A DNA stretch of 64,000 bases, taken from NCBI GenBank assembly GCA_024516155.1, contig JAJJXM010000020.1:620001-684000 (forward strand), in the 5' to 3' direction. Every line of letters starts with the position of its first letter. The stretch's first letter is position 1. Below are positions 1 through 12,966 of the stretch, piece by piece. Made by a program: the position numbers and the translations under genes. This DNA comes from Pyronema omphalodes (taxonomy: Eukaryota; Ascomycota; Pezizomycetes; Pezizales; Pyronemataceae). The notes below the pieces were generated by a model. That model was given only the letters and a program-made list of their open reading frames with translations. It made no database searches and was not told where the DNA came from.

Positions 1-44
1 TCAGATCCCTATCTTATCCATCATCTGCTAGAAGAAGACCTTGT

Positions 45-416
45 TTAGTTCCACCCAACAATTCCTTGCCCCAATACAGAACCTCCAGCTACAATGGATA
101 CAGCTCTACCAATAATTCCCTCTCCACCAACCCCAAGATCTAATCGTTGCTCCAATGACGATAATCCAGAACGAAGCGGTAGTGAATACAACACTGGCTC
201 ACCGGGGGAGATACATGTTAGGTCTCCGTGGTCGTGAATTCGTAGCTCGCAATCCTCGGGATTACTTAAGTCGTGGAAGGTTGATACTGAGGTCGGAGAA
301 GTTGATAAAATAGGGTCGTTGGTGAAGTGGAGTTGACAGGAGGTAAACAAAGATGATGATGAAGGTGAGGATGTTGGGGAGGGGTGTAGGATCGCGACTA
401 TAGTGGTTGTTAACAA
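45..416 (-). CDS. Weak hypothetical ORF at left edge
   Basis: This is an open frame of 123 codons with an ATG start. The N-terminal third is rich in Ser, Thr and Pro, and the C-terminal end is rich in Gly and hydrophobic residues. I recognise no domain. It could be the 5' exon of a gene that continues beyond the left edge, but no convincing splice donor near the stop was found. It may equally be chance. It is listed only because it is the longest frame in the first kilobase and has a fairly uniform amino-acid composition. Confidence 0.2.
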   Translation of the reverse strand: MLTTTIVAILHPSPTSSPSSSSLFTSCQLHFTNDPILSTSPTSVSTFHDLSNPEDCELRIHDHGDLTCISPGEPVLYSLPLRSGLSSLEQRLDLGVGGEGIIGRAVSIVAGGSVLGQGIVGWN

Positions 417-3400
417 AAAGTTTAAGTTGAGGAATGAGGAGATCTAACTAGCTCCACCTAACGAGGTGCGGGTTGAGAAGCCGTTACACATGATGATAAT
501 GATGTGATGTTCAGGTACAGGTACAGGTGATTGAGTTTTGGTTTCTGATAACTGATTCTTCGAGTTTCTTTATTCGTGGAGTATTGATAGAGTTTTGTGA
601 ATGGAGGGATTGAATTATTATCGGATCCAGGAGTTCAGGAATGGGAGGGTTTTATTATAACACCTTCCCCCTGTATCCCATGTCACTTCAATAGCACCTT
701 GGTGGTCTATTTTCTATGTTTAGGGAAACGGAAGTAGACATTTAGCAAGGAGAAATCTGCTCAGGTGCTATATCTATCGAGTACTATCAGGGATTATTTT
801 ATTCTTTCTTGCTCGTGTGTAGTACATTTTATGAGCGCGTTTCTCAGGGGGAGGTGCTTTTACTTTTGTACGCGTGAGAGGGTTTGAGAGCTTAAACGTT
901 GTGTGTGTTGCGCGCGTTAGATATGTCGCGTTCGGTACCCGGGCGCAAACCCTAATTTTGCGGGGGAAAACTTGCGCATCACGGGCGGCTCCCCCTGAAC
1001 ATCTAGTTCCACTTCCATATTCAAGGCCACAGATAATTGCTATTAAACTTCAAGCAAAAATAACTGGAAAGAATTCACTGTATTCGCACTTCAGCTTCAG
1101 CTTCGGTCAGCTTTAACTCATCCCATCACGAAATAGCAGGAACCCGGATAGCTATGTACCTCGCTATATTAGACCGCAACCCGGATGGACCCTCCAGGAA
1201 GTCAATTGAAGCTCCAGACCGGTGTGTTGATGTCTTACATTCCAATATCTTTTCGTCTGAAGGTCTCAGCCTTCTTTCAGTTCCGTGGCAAATGGCGAAA
1301 GTATGGGTTTTTGATAGTCGGAATGATAGATAGATACCACATATGCTAGTATCCGACGCGAGGCTGATGTGGCACCGCGTCGCGATACCGTGAGGCAACG
1401 GCACTTTCCAGGCTGGGAGATAACCCCTGCTTGCCCGGCGGCGGGAGATCGACGCGCATTTTGCTTGGCACTTGGCAGTTGGCCCGTGCGGCGTGCGGCG
1501 TGCGCAGAAGTGTACGGTGCACGGTGCACAGTGCAGAGTTCACAAGAATGCACATGCGCTAAAAAGCATGCCAAGGCTATGACTCAGCTGATGAGAATTA
1601 GTCAAAAAAAATACTGGGATATTCGTCCGATGTTGAGGTGAGTTTGCTTATTTCGGGTGAGAAGAGATGGCGATGATTGGTCTTAGATGAGGTGGTGCAT
1701 ACGGCAGTGCAACGGGTTTTACGGCCCGAGCCTTGTTTTTTTTGTGTCGTAGGATTGTGGCCTAGTGTGTCTAAGATCTTCGGGATTCCCTATGTAGTAT
1801 AAAACTGGTTGTTATGAATTGCGTATGTATTGACTTTGCCAGACTACGATGGTTACACATTGTTAGGCAGTTGATGTGCAGCGGATGTGCTCAATTGGGT
1901 CAAACTTGATGACGCATTGGCTTTAAGCTTTGTGGTGGCTTGGCTGCCTTCACGATGCTCGTTGAGCATGCACTGCGGCGTAATGATGATATGATTACTT
2001 TCCCGATAACCCTCCGCGGACATAATTACGAAGAAAATAGCTAATTCAAACCTTGTGACCTGAATATTTTGCACATTTTTTATAGTCCAAAGTAATCCAC
2101 CAGTAGAGTAATGAAACGTTAAAGGCAGTATGCCAGATTAGAAGCAGTCATGATCCGATCAGGACAACTTTCAGCTCCTGCAAATACTAGCAGGCGGGTC
2201 ATTACAAGCCCGGACAACATTCTTCACTTGGATGGTCAGTGAATGTAGCTTCATGTCAATAGTTCAGCTAGCTGTAGCTGATGGGACTTAGTGAAGGAGC
2301 AGCTATGGACTCAAAGTCTCAAGCATGTGTTCATCATTTCTTCTGCAACTTCGGCGGACTAGCCGAAAGTATGAAACTACATTGCAAGTGTCAAAGTGCA
2401 GATCGAAAAGCTAAAGCAATATAATTTCTCTTTCTTAAATTCCGCAGTACTATTCCAACCGCGGATCCCGTGATTATCAGGGATACTGATTTCCGAAACA
2501 ATGTGATTAGACTTTTCTAGTAATCGGTTGGCATTACTTTGATACATCTGTTAGAAATAAGCAAAGGCAAGACTTCATCCGAACACAATGAATCAGAACC
2601 TTCAACCCACCGCCATAAGGTTTCACATTGCGTCCGAACTTCGGAGCTTCGGCACTGTATCTCCAATCCCTGTGTGAGTCTGGAACATGGGGAAAATTGG
2701 GCTAACCAACAGTGTGGTGTGGTTATTATCTAGGTACTTGTTCCATCAATACCGGCGGAAACTTTCCTGTTTCGATGATTGCCCATAAGAAACAACCTAT
2801 CCAAGTTCCACCCCAACCCCGCTACTTGGAGATATGCAACAGTACACTAGAAAACAGTAAATATGACCTGCAGCTATTCTGTTTCAATTCCAAAACGATT
2901 AATGAGATTTTCATGCCAAGATTTTGAAGCTTGAGCCGAATCCGCGAATTAGCCAACCATTTCCTTAGGGTACCTTTCCATCAACCAATTAGAGCTCTGG
3001 ATGGCGTTTTTTCTAGGTATACCATGAAACTGGTATGAGGTACCATGGAATGAACCACCGAAAATCTACTAACTACTTTCTTAAGATTTAGGCTATCTGA
3101 AGGGTCTCTTTACCCCTCTTTTGACCAAAATCCCGTCTCTGGGCTCTACATAAACCCGCATAATTGAAGACAAGATATTTCGCTATCTCGGCAAATGTCA
3201 AGGCCAAAACCTAAGAGGTCTAAGTTATCAATTATGGAATACATAGGGCGCTTAGAGAGTTATCCGGATGAACCTGCATGTTCGTAAGATGTGGAGTATC
3301 ATGGGGTTTTTCGTGGGGGGGAAGGGGTAATCCGGAGAGTCTGCCCGGTATCAAATGAAAAAACCAGTTTTGAATTGAACAAAGTTTCTACCATGTAACC

Positions 3401-6400
3401 CATTATTATTAGAGTTCAGATAATAATATGATCTGAGTGAGAAAATACAGATACCATGTCCATGGTTGTAATGGAAGGATATCATCCAAACAAGATTTCG
3501 ATAACGTATTACTCACCCCCATGCTACCCCCGCCACTTTCATCTTCATGTCACACTTTCCTTAAACCATCAAACCGAAGCTTATAATTCTTCTTAGTCCA
3601 CTTCGAAACTAGTCGTACGATGTTCTGTGATGTAAATACATAGTGCCAATCATGATTGCTGTTAAGGTGGTCGTGATGCAAATCAGGGGTTACGGGAAAA
3701 GGGTAGCAGAAGCAAAAGCAGCGAGTTTCGCTTTCGTCAGGTGCACAAACGGCCTGGTAGACAGTTTTAGGAGCCTAGTGCGGGGAATTCAGACAAAGGA
3801 CGGGATAGCAAAAGGTGGTATGGTCAAACTGTGAGAAAATGATTGGCAAACTATTTGGTGATCATCGACGGATTAAGTGAAGCATGGATACCCATGATAT
3901 GTTTTTCAGCAGTTGGAAAGTATCAGTACTCAACTGTGCTCCATAGAAGCATGGTGTCAGTCTATTAGCGTCAAATCTGTCAAAATGGCTGGAAACAACT
4001 TCCCTATGGCGTATTGATGGCTCGTTCATGCTCTTTTGAGGCGATTGGAACTTTTATGCCTCAAGAACTACTGCACAAAAGAACGGTTCGAGGAGAATGT
4101 ACACGGACCCATCTCACCGTAATTCTACTCTCTTTCGTACCCGTGTAAGCTTCGGACCTTCGGTGGCGTCCGACATCTTCTCACTGGTCGACCAGCTACC
4201 GTATCTCCGCTCAAATCCAATGAAGCCTTGTAATACCCCCTCGACGGCATGTGACTGTATTTACCACTTCCTAGGCAGCTACTGTAGCCTATTCTATCCC
4301 AAACAATACTCACTGAGCTAAACGGAGCCCCCCGGATAACCCGTATGTTTCTTTTTCCGTGTTTGGGGCCTTTGTGCACATTACATACATCCTGTCCATT
4401 ACCATCGTTTCAGTTTCCATCGAGAATCCTGTGATATCTCTTCTAATTTTATAAAGAGTTTAAAATAGAAAAGGTTCTTGAGTTAGGGTTCTCTTCTAAC
4501 ATGTGGAGTTGTTCGTGGCCGCGTCACGTTTCGATCACGCATTTCTCGACGACGCAACTTTGGCAACACTAAGATATTTGGGGGCAAAATGGCGACAAAT
4601 AAAACGATGGCGTGATAGTATTTGATGAACTCAAAAATTAATCTATACAAGGTTTTAGGCTTGACGCCGCGAAAGCCCCACCATGGAAAGTCTACGGTGG
4701 CCCAGTTCCCCGACCCGAACGCTTATTATATCACCATAACTCTCCTACCTGAAGCTCATCTCAATGAGGCTGTGGTGCAGGTATCCAGATGTTATGTAGC
4801 CATACGGATAAGCCGTTGACTTCGCATACTGCAGGTGCAATGCAGACTATCGATGCCCTAGCCTGTATGGTTTCATGTACCTAATGAAAGCGAGCCAATT
4901 ATCATGAATCTTCAGATAGACCGACAGGACCCCACTTATTGGATCGCCATCGAAAACGAGTAGCATCACACAATCCCATTGTGCAACATAAGTGAAGATG
5001 ACTCGGGAAAATTGCTCCACCGTGGCCTGAAGATTCAGTCGAATCATGAGAAGTGATGAAACGTGATCTACAAATAACCCTAATCCACGTATGTAGGTGA
5101 ACGGCGGCCGTGGATTGAAGAATCGCAACTGCCCGCACGTCACTGATTTGCGGGGGCAAACTGCAGGTAAAGGCGGTCACGGGAGTTGGCCCGACGTATC
5201 GGGAGATGGGTTGCGATGATGTCCACAACCAGGGGACAGGGAGCTTCCGGAATTTGCTCGGTGAAATCCTATACGCCACGCTGCTAGATAGTCAATTTCG
5301 CGTTCTTCCAGTAAGACTTTGAAGAACACCAATAGGTTCTCGGTTCCGTCGGTTCCATTCTCATTCGTAAGACTATTGAATCTTCCTTGGTAATTTTAAC
5401 CGTCTCGGAGAAAGCTCACCGAAGACAGCCGATCACGTATCATGAGATACACATGACTTCAGAAGTGTATGATCTTTTGAGCCCAGGAGAACCTTGGTGT
5501 AATTAGCACAATGTAGATGTCGGTAAATAGTATCTTGCCGTTGCTCCTCGTGGTACTCTGGACGTATCCCAGGTATCCATCTGTATAAGCTACACCGTTG
5601 GGCATCAGCTGTCTCTGTGCAGAAAGAAGCAAGAAGTATCTATTTCGATCAGCGAGATGGTACGAGATATCGGTACTTATTTTCGAACTTACAAGTTTGG
5701 CATAGAGTACGCAACACCATGCTACATCTCTGCCCTGTTGTTCTGAGTCTGTCACCTCAGGGCGCCTGTATCCATTCCCATCATTCGTCTCTTTATTCCC
5801 TCATATCTGAGATTCGCTTCATCTAGTCTCATCAAGAACCTCATGCCTCGTCAATAAGTCGTGATCGGTAGCATGCCCAGAGAGTCTCAATGATGCTTCA
5901 GCTCGTCAACCCTAGAAATCTAAGTTCAGTTAGCAATCCGTCTTCGCTAAAATCTCGTTCAAAGCATGATAAACTTTACTCTAGAGGTGCAACTATCGTT
6001 GGTGCGCCGCATGTAGTCCGTGGTAACGTCGTTATTAGAGGATGAAGTTGCATCGACGGTTCACTGCGGTGCCTGAGAAAGCCTCAGTCTGGTTAGCAAT
6101 TCCGTCCGATTAGCGATAAGATCTTATCGAAGCCTAAACCCTACATGCTCCTCCATACCCCCTTCCATACGGGCCATCACATGACAGAGCTGGGTGGTAC
6201 CTTGGGTAACCTTTACCGAGTTACACATAGCACCTCTCGGTGGCTGGGATAGCCGAAATGGCAGGCGCTTAGAGGCCGGCTAGTGGATTGAACTCTTGAC
6301 TGGACTTTACGGGATCGCCGGCATCGTCCGGGGGACTGAAGGAGCCGGCGTTGAAATTAGTGTCCATGGAGATATGGGGGTTTCACCCGCCTGGGTTTCC

Positions 6401-9400
6401 CAATATTCGAAAGAGAACCCCGACGGACAAAGGGTATCCGAAAACAGACTTATTACAGCCGGTGCTCATGGAATTTGGTTGGCAAATTATTACTGGATAG
6501 AGTTGTCCAAAAGTCACGTAATATGTAGGGCTACTGTTAAGTTACTGTCTGGGTCTAATGTTAGGCCGGCTTATGGTAGGCACGGGAACTTATCACGAGT
6601 AGCGGGTGATTTTCAAAGATTGGGTACAGAGGGAAAACATAATTATAAACTGACAGCGGGATGAACACTAAACGTGCTTTGAGAATCTCATGACGGTTGT
6701 TATGTGTCATACCCATCACTCGGCTTCCTAGCCGGTGTGGTAAGTAGAGCCGGGTATGGCATTCTACCAGTGACAGACTATGAATCTTAAATTCACCCAC
6801 ATAATGGCCATCACAAATCTTAACGGTCCAATGTATTTGACGATTTTTCGATGGAATATTTGACAGCACAAACAAAACGCTATCTACAAAGCCTGGTTTC
6901 CTACGACACTTCTAGCAAGGCGGCCATCATTTTTTTCTTCAGCTATCGTTCACCATTTCTCTTACTTAACGTTTATGCCCCTCTTTACCAAAGGCGTTTG
7001 ATGATAACTACTATAGACCGGCATCTTCTTGATCAGGAAAAGCATGGAAAGAGCAGTGAAGATGGTCCTGTAGAGTATAGACTAAATCGACCTGAGCTGC
7101 TACTCTCTTTCGCCAAGTTTTGGCACAACAAACCAATCGCCATTTCAGACCAGCCTACATTCTTCAGTACTCGCCACGTCGCCTTCAGCGGGGCGGTGAG
7201 CAAGTGCAGAAGCTTGCTGACGTCGTTTGAAGTATCGCCCTGTGTATTCTCGTGCGGTGGTATTTGTGAAATACTTCGTTATTCGAAAGGAACCAGTGAA
7301 CAGTGAACCCGTGGTAAAGGAGGTCCGTGTCATATCTGCAGAAGCAGTCGGTTGAGAAACTTGCTTTGCATCGCAGGCGAGAGGCCAAGGTAGGTCATAG
7401 TCGAAACCTGTGATCCTCAAGGTCACGACGGATATGTTTCCTGAAGAGTTCACAGCAGCAAACGCAGCTCAGCGGCGGAAGTCAGGAAGATTGGAATATT
7501 GTGAACTGTTTCTGCAGAATAAATAGTATGCGTTGCGTATGCAGAAGTTGGTAGTTGTGTTGGGAACCGGTAAAGATCGCATGAAGAAAGCACTCAGAAT
7601 CGGCATAACCAGGAATCGAAAGTTATTTCCATGGCGTTTCAGCCTTCATCGATACCATCAGCACTGCATGTGGAAATCCATCAGTTGACATGCTCTCCAA
7701 ACGGTGCTATTTGGAATGTGGTAACGGTGGAATTGCTTCGCCTAGAAAGTTGCTTAACATGATTGGGTGTTTCATCTCCAGCATTCGGGAAATATCACTG
7801 GGGCTCAGTTTTCACCCCATGAAACGGTACCTTACTCGTATTACATGAACTCCTGAAATCTCCGTTGTGTCTGTGCAATATCGCCTCGGGTTTCTTTAGC
7901 GGATGAAGAAGGAATATCTTAATTTCATTGACGTCTTGACACCATGTATGCTCTTGAAACACTGCATGTCACTCGCTTGAGAAATTTCTGTATTGAGATT
8001 AAAAATGTTTGGAAACAGGTAGCATCCTTCCTACCGGGTGGTATGCAGTGAGTCGGCCGGAAGGCAAGGCGAACAAGAGGAGAAACTTAGCTATTGCACA
8101 GAATCGCGAAAACCTGAATCGATGTGCATCGCGTGTTTCATGATAACTATCCGCAAGGCACCAAAATCTTATGGGCCACAACCTCACGATAACGCATCGC
8201 GATATGCGATATCGTTGAGCCGAGCAATTGCCAATTATTTTCCTGAGACAGCTAATTCTGCTCACGTATGCCCCTTGTCGGCAATTATGGTTTCTCCGTG
8301 CATAAATCGATTCAATTTCATAGGGCTGAGAATCATCAGCTCATTGTGTCTTCACAGGACTTGTAGATACTGTACAGTACTTAATCATCACTTGTCAATC
8401 GATGACACCCGCAGTTCTGCCACTTCCTCACGTGAGAATTCACTCTCGTTCCTGGCACCAATCCAATAATACAGACGAGTATACCAATTATGTGGTCTCA
8501 ATTGTGATTCCGAAGAAACCGGAAATTGAAAAGTGAATAACGGAGAACACGTCGTGGATCTGCGGATACGCGGCTGATCACTTCTGGAGGCAGCTTCCCT
8601 GATGACCATGCATCGATCGAAAGACTGGGCTGATTTTGAGCGTTCGAGAATCATCGGGATTTTCCGTATTTCGCGCCGTGAATCGTGTTCCGCGCCGAGT
8701 ATCATGCTGCCTGTGGCCGTCCGCGGGGCCCGACGTATCTACGCGCACGCGTCGCGATGACGTATATAGTGGGGAGACGTGGCGCGTGCCGTGTGGCGAT
8801 GCTCATCAGGCACTTATGACGCCACACCGCCACCAAATATCAAACTGCATGATATTGCGTGAGTGTCGACAGTTACTCACCTATTGCGACTCGGGTATTA
8901 CAGATAACAGGAGAAGAAAGGATCATGAGATTTTCTGGTACGTCATACTGGACTTAATTATCAGAAAGCATAATTAAATGACGGTCGTGAGATGTGGACA
9001 CTGGAATCCGCAAGTTAGATACCCAATTCCATGCACGAAATAATGTACCCAGCCCAGCCAGCCTCTGGTTTATGACGAATTTGGACCGAATACAGAGATG
9101 GCTGGTACAACAAAACCACGGTTGGAGCGTTATCGACCTGATCAAGTTTCCCTCTACACACGCTGTACTTGTCTCTCCAGAGGCTGGGAAGTCTATGGAA
9201 CGAACCTTTCAGAAGACATGGGAACCATCTATTCAGGCTGCTGGCCTTGAGTTTCTTGTGGTAAATAATTGAGCCATTAGAAAGAAAAATTGAACACAAG
9301 GGAACCTTCTACAAAGCCTGAAGATCCTTTATTGAAGATGTCGACCCGAGTAGTACATGGTTAAACACCGTTTATTAAAATTGCATTTGTTCGGATTTTC

Positions 9401-12400
9401 TTATTTTGACGGTTTTGTAGATTAAAGTATTGATGAAAAATTGACCGTGTTAATGTCGATAATCTTGCCCTGGCTGGGTATGTTCTTGGATTAATGCCCT
9501 ATCTGTGAAGTGAAGTGGAATCGCAAGTGTAAGTGTATCACGCTGGGGATCTATAAAAAAGCACCACGGAAACCGACTTAAAGATTTCTCTGACCTGGAA
9601 GCTGAGTTAATAGAACAGGTATAACTTATGAGTTACACCAGAGCCTGGAATTAAGCTCAGAAAATTGCCTGAATTGTAACAGAGCTTACAGTACGCACCT
9701 ATGAGCTTGAAGCAAAAGTTGAGAACATCACTGGATAGAAATTCCTCTTAAATAAAATCGGAGTGGTCGAGGCTCTGACTCTCTCCTCCAGAGTCTCTTT
9801 TAATAAACTCCGCAACATATTTGCTCTTGAACCAGGTCAACTGCTTTTTCCAGAGTAGGAAACACTCCGCTAAATATTGTTTTACTTTTCATCCACTGCA
9901 TCTATAACGGTATCATCAATGCAGTAGCCCGCTGCTCTTGGTAGCTCAGCGCTCCAAAATTCCGTTGATACGCATTTCGGATTTAATAGATTGGTAGGGA
10001 GGGCACTGGGATTGATGGTGGATGGACTGACGATTAGTATTTTGCAGCTCGTGGTTAGTTCAGACTGTAAGTACGATGGGAGAGGCTACAAACTTTGAAT
10101 CATTATTTCCGAATACGTTTCCAGATTGACCGCCATCACCCTATCAAATCAACTTTCCCATCCTCTATCATCATATCGATATAGTCATTACAATAGCCAG
10201 TAGGCATGGGCATGAGACAAGACGTCTCTGGCTTGGAACTTGACGCTAAGGCGTACTCAATGACCTAGAGTGTATGAGACCAAGATATATCAAGCCACCC
10301 AGTTGGGCTCGAGTTGAGATGGCTTAAGCTTATGGAAATCGTCTTAACAGATATCGTGGAGATATCTGAAAGCATTTTAGCTTATTAGTGGTGGAGAAAC
10401 CTGTATCGTGTGGTATTTAAAGCATTTAGAGATTCTTCTTGATATGTTACTATCATTTATTTCACCCAAACTTTTCACATAAATTTTGGTAAACATATTA
10501 TGTTCCACATTTTGCTGAAAATACAAGACTCGGGTGAGTGTTGAAAGAAAACGGAAGGGTGCTCAGAGTTGTTTCGGAACAATGCGAGTCGAGCTGGGCG
10601 TTTGTTTTTTTTAACAAAAAAAGCTTGTGACGTTTTGTGACATACCCGATAACCCATCTTGATACAAATCACACTCATCACCCGTAATCCATCACTATGA
10701 TTCGCAAATCTTCCTAAAAAAGATTATAGACAGATTTCTAAAACTGGCAGAGTGATATATTATGAGATACATTCTGTAAATGGCATAATCGTGAACTCCA
10801 GTCCTGTATGGGCCTGTTAGGCCTCGGTCAGCGTATGACATAAAAAAAAGAATCTTGAGCTGAACGCTTGAATCTACAGACTATTCGAACTGACATAATA
10901 GATTTGATTTCATAAGACAACAAGATACAGCCCCCTTTGAACGCAGAATTTCATGTCTTTGGCTAATACCAACTGAATCTAAACTATTAGGTCACGATTT
11001 TGTTCTAATCTGCTTAATAACTCATTACTAAACTAGTTACACCATTCAATTAGAAAAATATTCAAGCTATCATGAATCATACAGTACATCCAGAGAATAT
11101 CCTTCCGAGAGACATTGACCTACAAAAGAAGGGAACCGTATATGGTATAGAACGCAGTTAGTAAAATAGTATCGGACGATCTTTAGGGTGTTATCGGCAT
11201 GACCGTGCATTCGAAGTATAAAGAAGCCTGAATCAAATACCGCCCACGTAAAGCAACACATGAAGACTTCGTTGCAGTGAAGGAGAGAAAGAACAATTCT
11301 GATAGCAGCCCAGTGAAAGTGTACTCCGGTAAAATGGCAAGCTCGGCGCTGTGTATGTACTTGTACATCATCGCGCCGGAGTGTCGCTACCTCATACAAC
11401 TGCAAATGTCCAGACAACTGCCTCCCATGAATCATCAAATATTTTGAATAGGTATAGTTGAAATTGGCTGTCACAGTCCTCTTAAATCCGCACTCTTTCT
11501 CACGAAATATCTCTAGTTGTGGTTGTACTATTTTTATGTGAAAATGGTATGTGGTGAACCCGATTCATGAAACACGCGTGAATGTATTATTGCCATTGCT
11601 TTTATCATTTCAATAACATCTCGGAGACTATTTCTATATTAAGTAATCTAGTAGTGTTTATAAAAGCGCTAACTAGAACCTCACAAATTATTTCCACGCA
11701 GGCTAGACTTCGAGTGATGTTCTATGCGTTTCTGTACTACTCCATATAAGTTTATGATGTTTCGTGAGTTAATGGAGTATGGAGTATGGAGTATGGAGTA
11801 TGGAGTATGGAGTATGGAGTATGGAGTATGGAGTATGGAGTATGGAGTATGGAGTATGGAGTATGGAGTATGGAGTATGCTTTTGTTTTCTGGATGAGAG
11901 TGTGCAAGAAATAGTGAGTGATTATTGCGCACTAATAATGTAACAGGCTCTATTCATAATAAAATGAATTCGATAATGCTATATATATGTAGGTGTGAAA
12001 GGCGACTTGAATTGGGTTATCCGTTTCGATTACTGGGACCTTTGACCTATTAAGGCCCACGATCATATTACATTGATACATAAACGGTCCCCAGTCATGC
12101 GAGATATCAGACGTCTGGCTAAAGGTGGCATCCAAATGAATATTGGTGTAATCACTCTCACCCATAATCACCTGCTAAGCATAAAAATCTCACAATTAGC
12201 GGCAGGTATTATTTTCCCCTATCATATTCATCTCCCCGATTACCCATATGTATGTATATATGTACAGCATATCTCCACATCATGTCCCCCGACAGTTTTT
12301 TTTATCTCCTTGCCAAGATCAGATGAACTTCACCTTTAAGCCGCAACCCGCTAAAGGTTTGTATCGGGCACAATACAGAAGTGTATCTCCTCCCATAAAC

Positions 12401-12597
12401 CTCTCCCAAGTCATTCATTCTATAGTGCTACTATCCGCAACCCATGGATATACAGTTATCATCATCGCCATATTACTGGTGATTCACTAGAAACGCACCA
12501 GCAGTTAACCAGCAGTTCGCAGGTTGTTGTCCACTAGCTCCCTAGAAGTTCCCTGGCGATTGGCAACCTTTTGCCAATGCAAACCATCCTTTCCAGA
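417..12597. other. 12-kb region without a recognisable gene
   Basis: Many short frames of 60-150 codons lie on both strands here, but none shows a known domain and none could be joined to a neighbour by good splice sites into a convincing protein. The longest (minus 4902-5279, plus 6851-7306, plus 8038-8469, minus 11070-11474) look like chance or remnants of decayed genes. Unlike the region right of 24 kb, it has few microsatellites and no G/C-only runs. The exception is the heptamer array at 11.8 kb. Confidence 0.6.
11773..11879. repeat. (GGAGTAT)n minisatellite, about 15 copies
   Basis: About fifteen head-to-tail copies of the heptamer GGAGTAT with essentially no variation. Since 7 is not a multiple of 3, three units make a 21-nt frame-independent cycle. 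On the minus strand it reads as a repeated ILHTPYS heptapeptide, so the frame across it is an artefact of the repeat and not a gene. Confidence 0.95.
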
Positions 12598-12612
12598 CCC
12601 CCCCCCCCCCCC
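12598..12612. repeat. poly-C tract
   Basis: A run of about 15 C, followed by pyrimidine-rich sequence. It lies downstream of the TAF1 stop codon, on the side where the TAF1 3' UTR would run. Confidence 0.9.
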
Positions 12613-12966
12613 TCCTCTTCCCCTCCTCCTACCCAGAGCATCCGATATAATGTGGTAACTCATACACTGGTCTGCTCAACACCATCACTGCTATCATATT
12701 GTTTTTGCATCATCAAAGAACAATTAACACAAATCCCGAAAAGAAAACACCGGTAATAATATAAACAGAAAAAAAGCTGATCAAAAAGCAGGATATTTGA
12801 AACACCAAAACGCCATTAAAGCATAATCGCTCGGTTCACAGTGTGACCGAATCCGTAGCAGGTAAAAAAGGAAAAGGATATCCGCAAAGCAATAAAGCAA
12901 AAACACTCCCAGAAAGTGACACAAAGCCAGGCCACGTTGCATAGGAATTCATCAAGTTGCATCCAA

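Noticed and set aside
4847..5755. Minus-strand frames with fairly protein-like stretches
   Set aside because: They lie in overlapping alternative frames, no splicing solution gave a continuous protein, and no family is recognised. Possibly a decayed gene.
11070..11474. 134-codon minus-strand frame
   Set aside because: Cys/His/Phe-rich but without domain, leader or homology signal. Best taken as chance in gene-free DNA.
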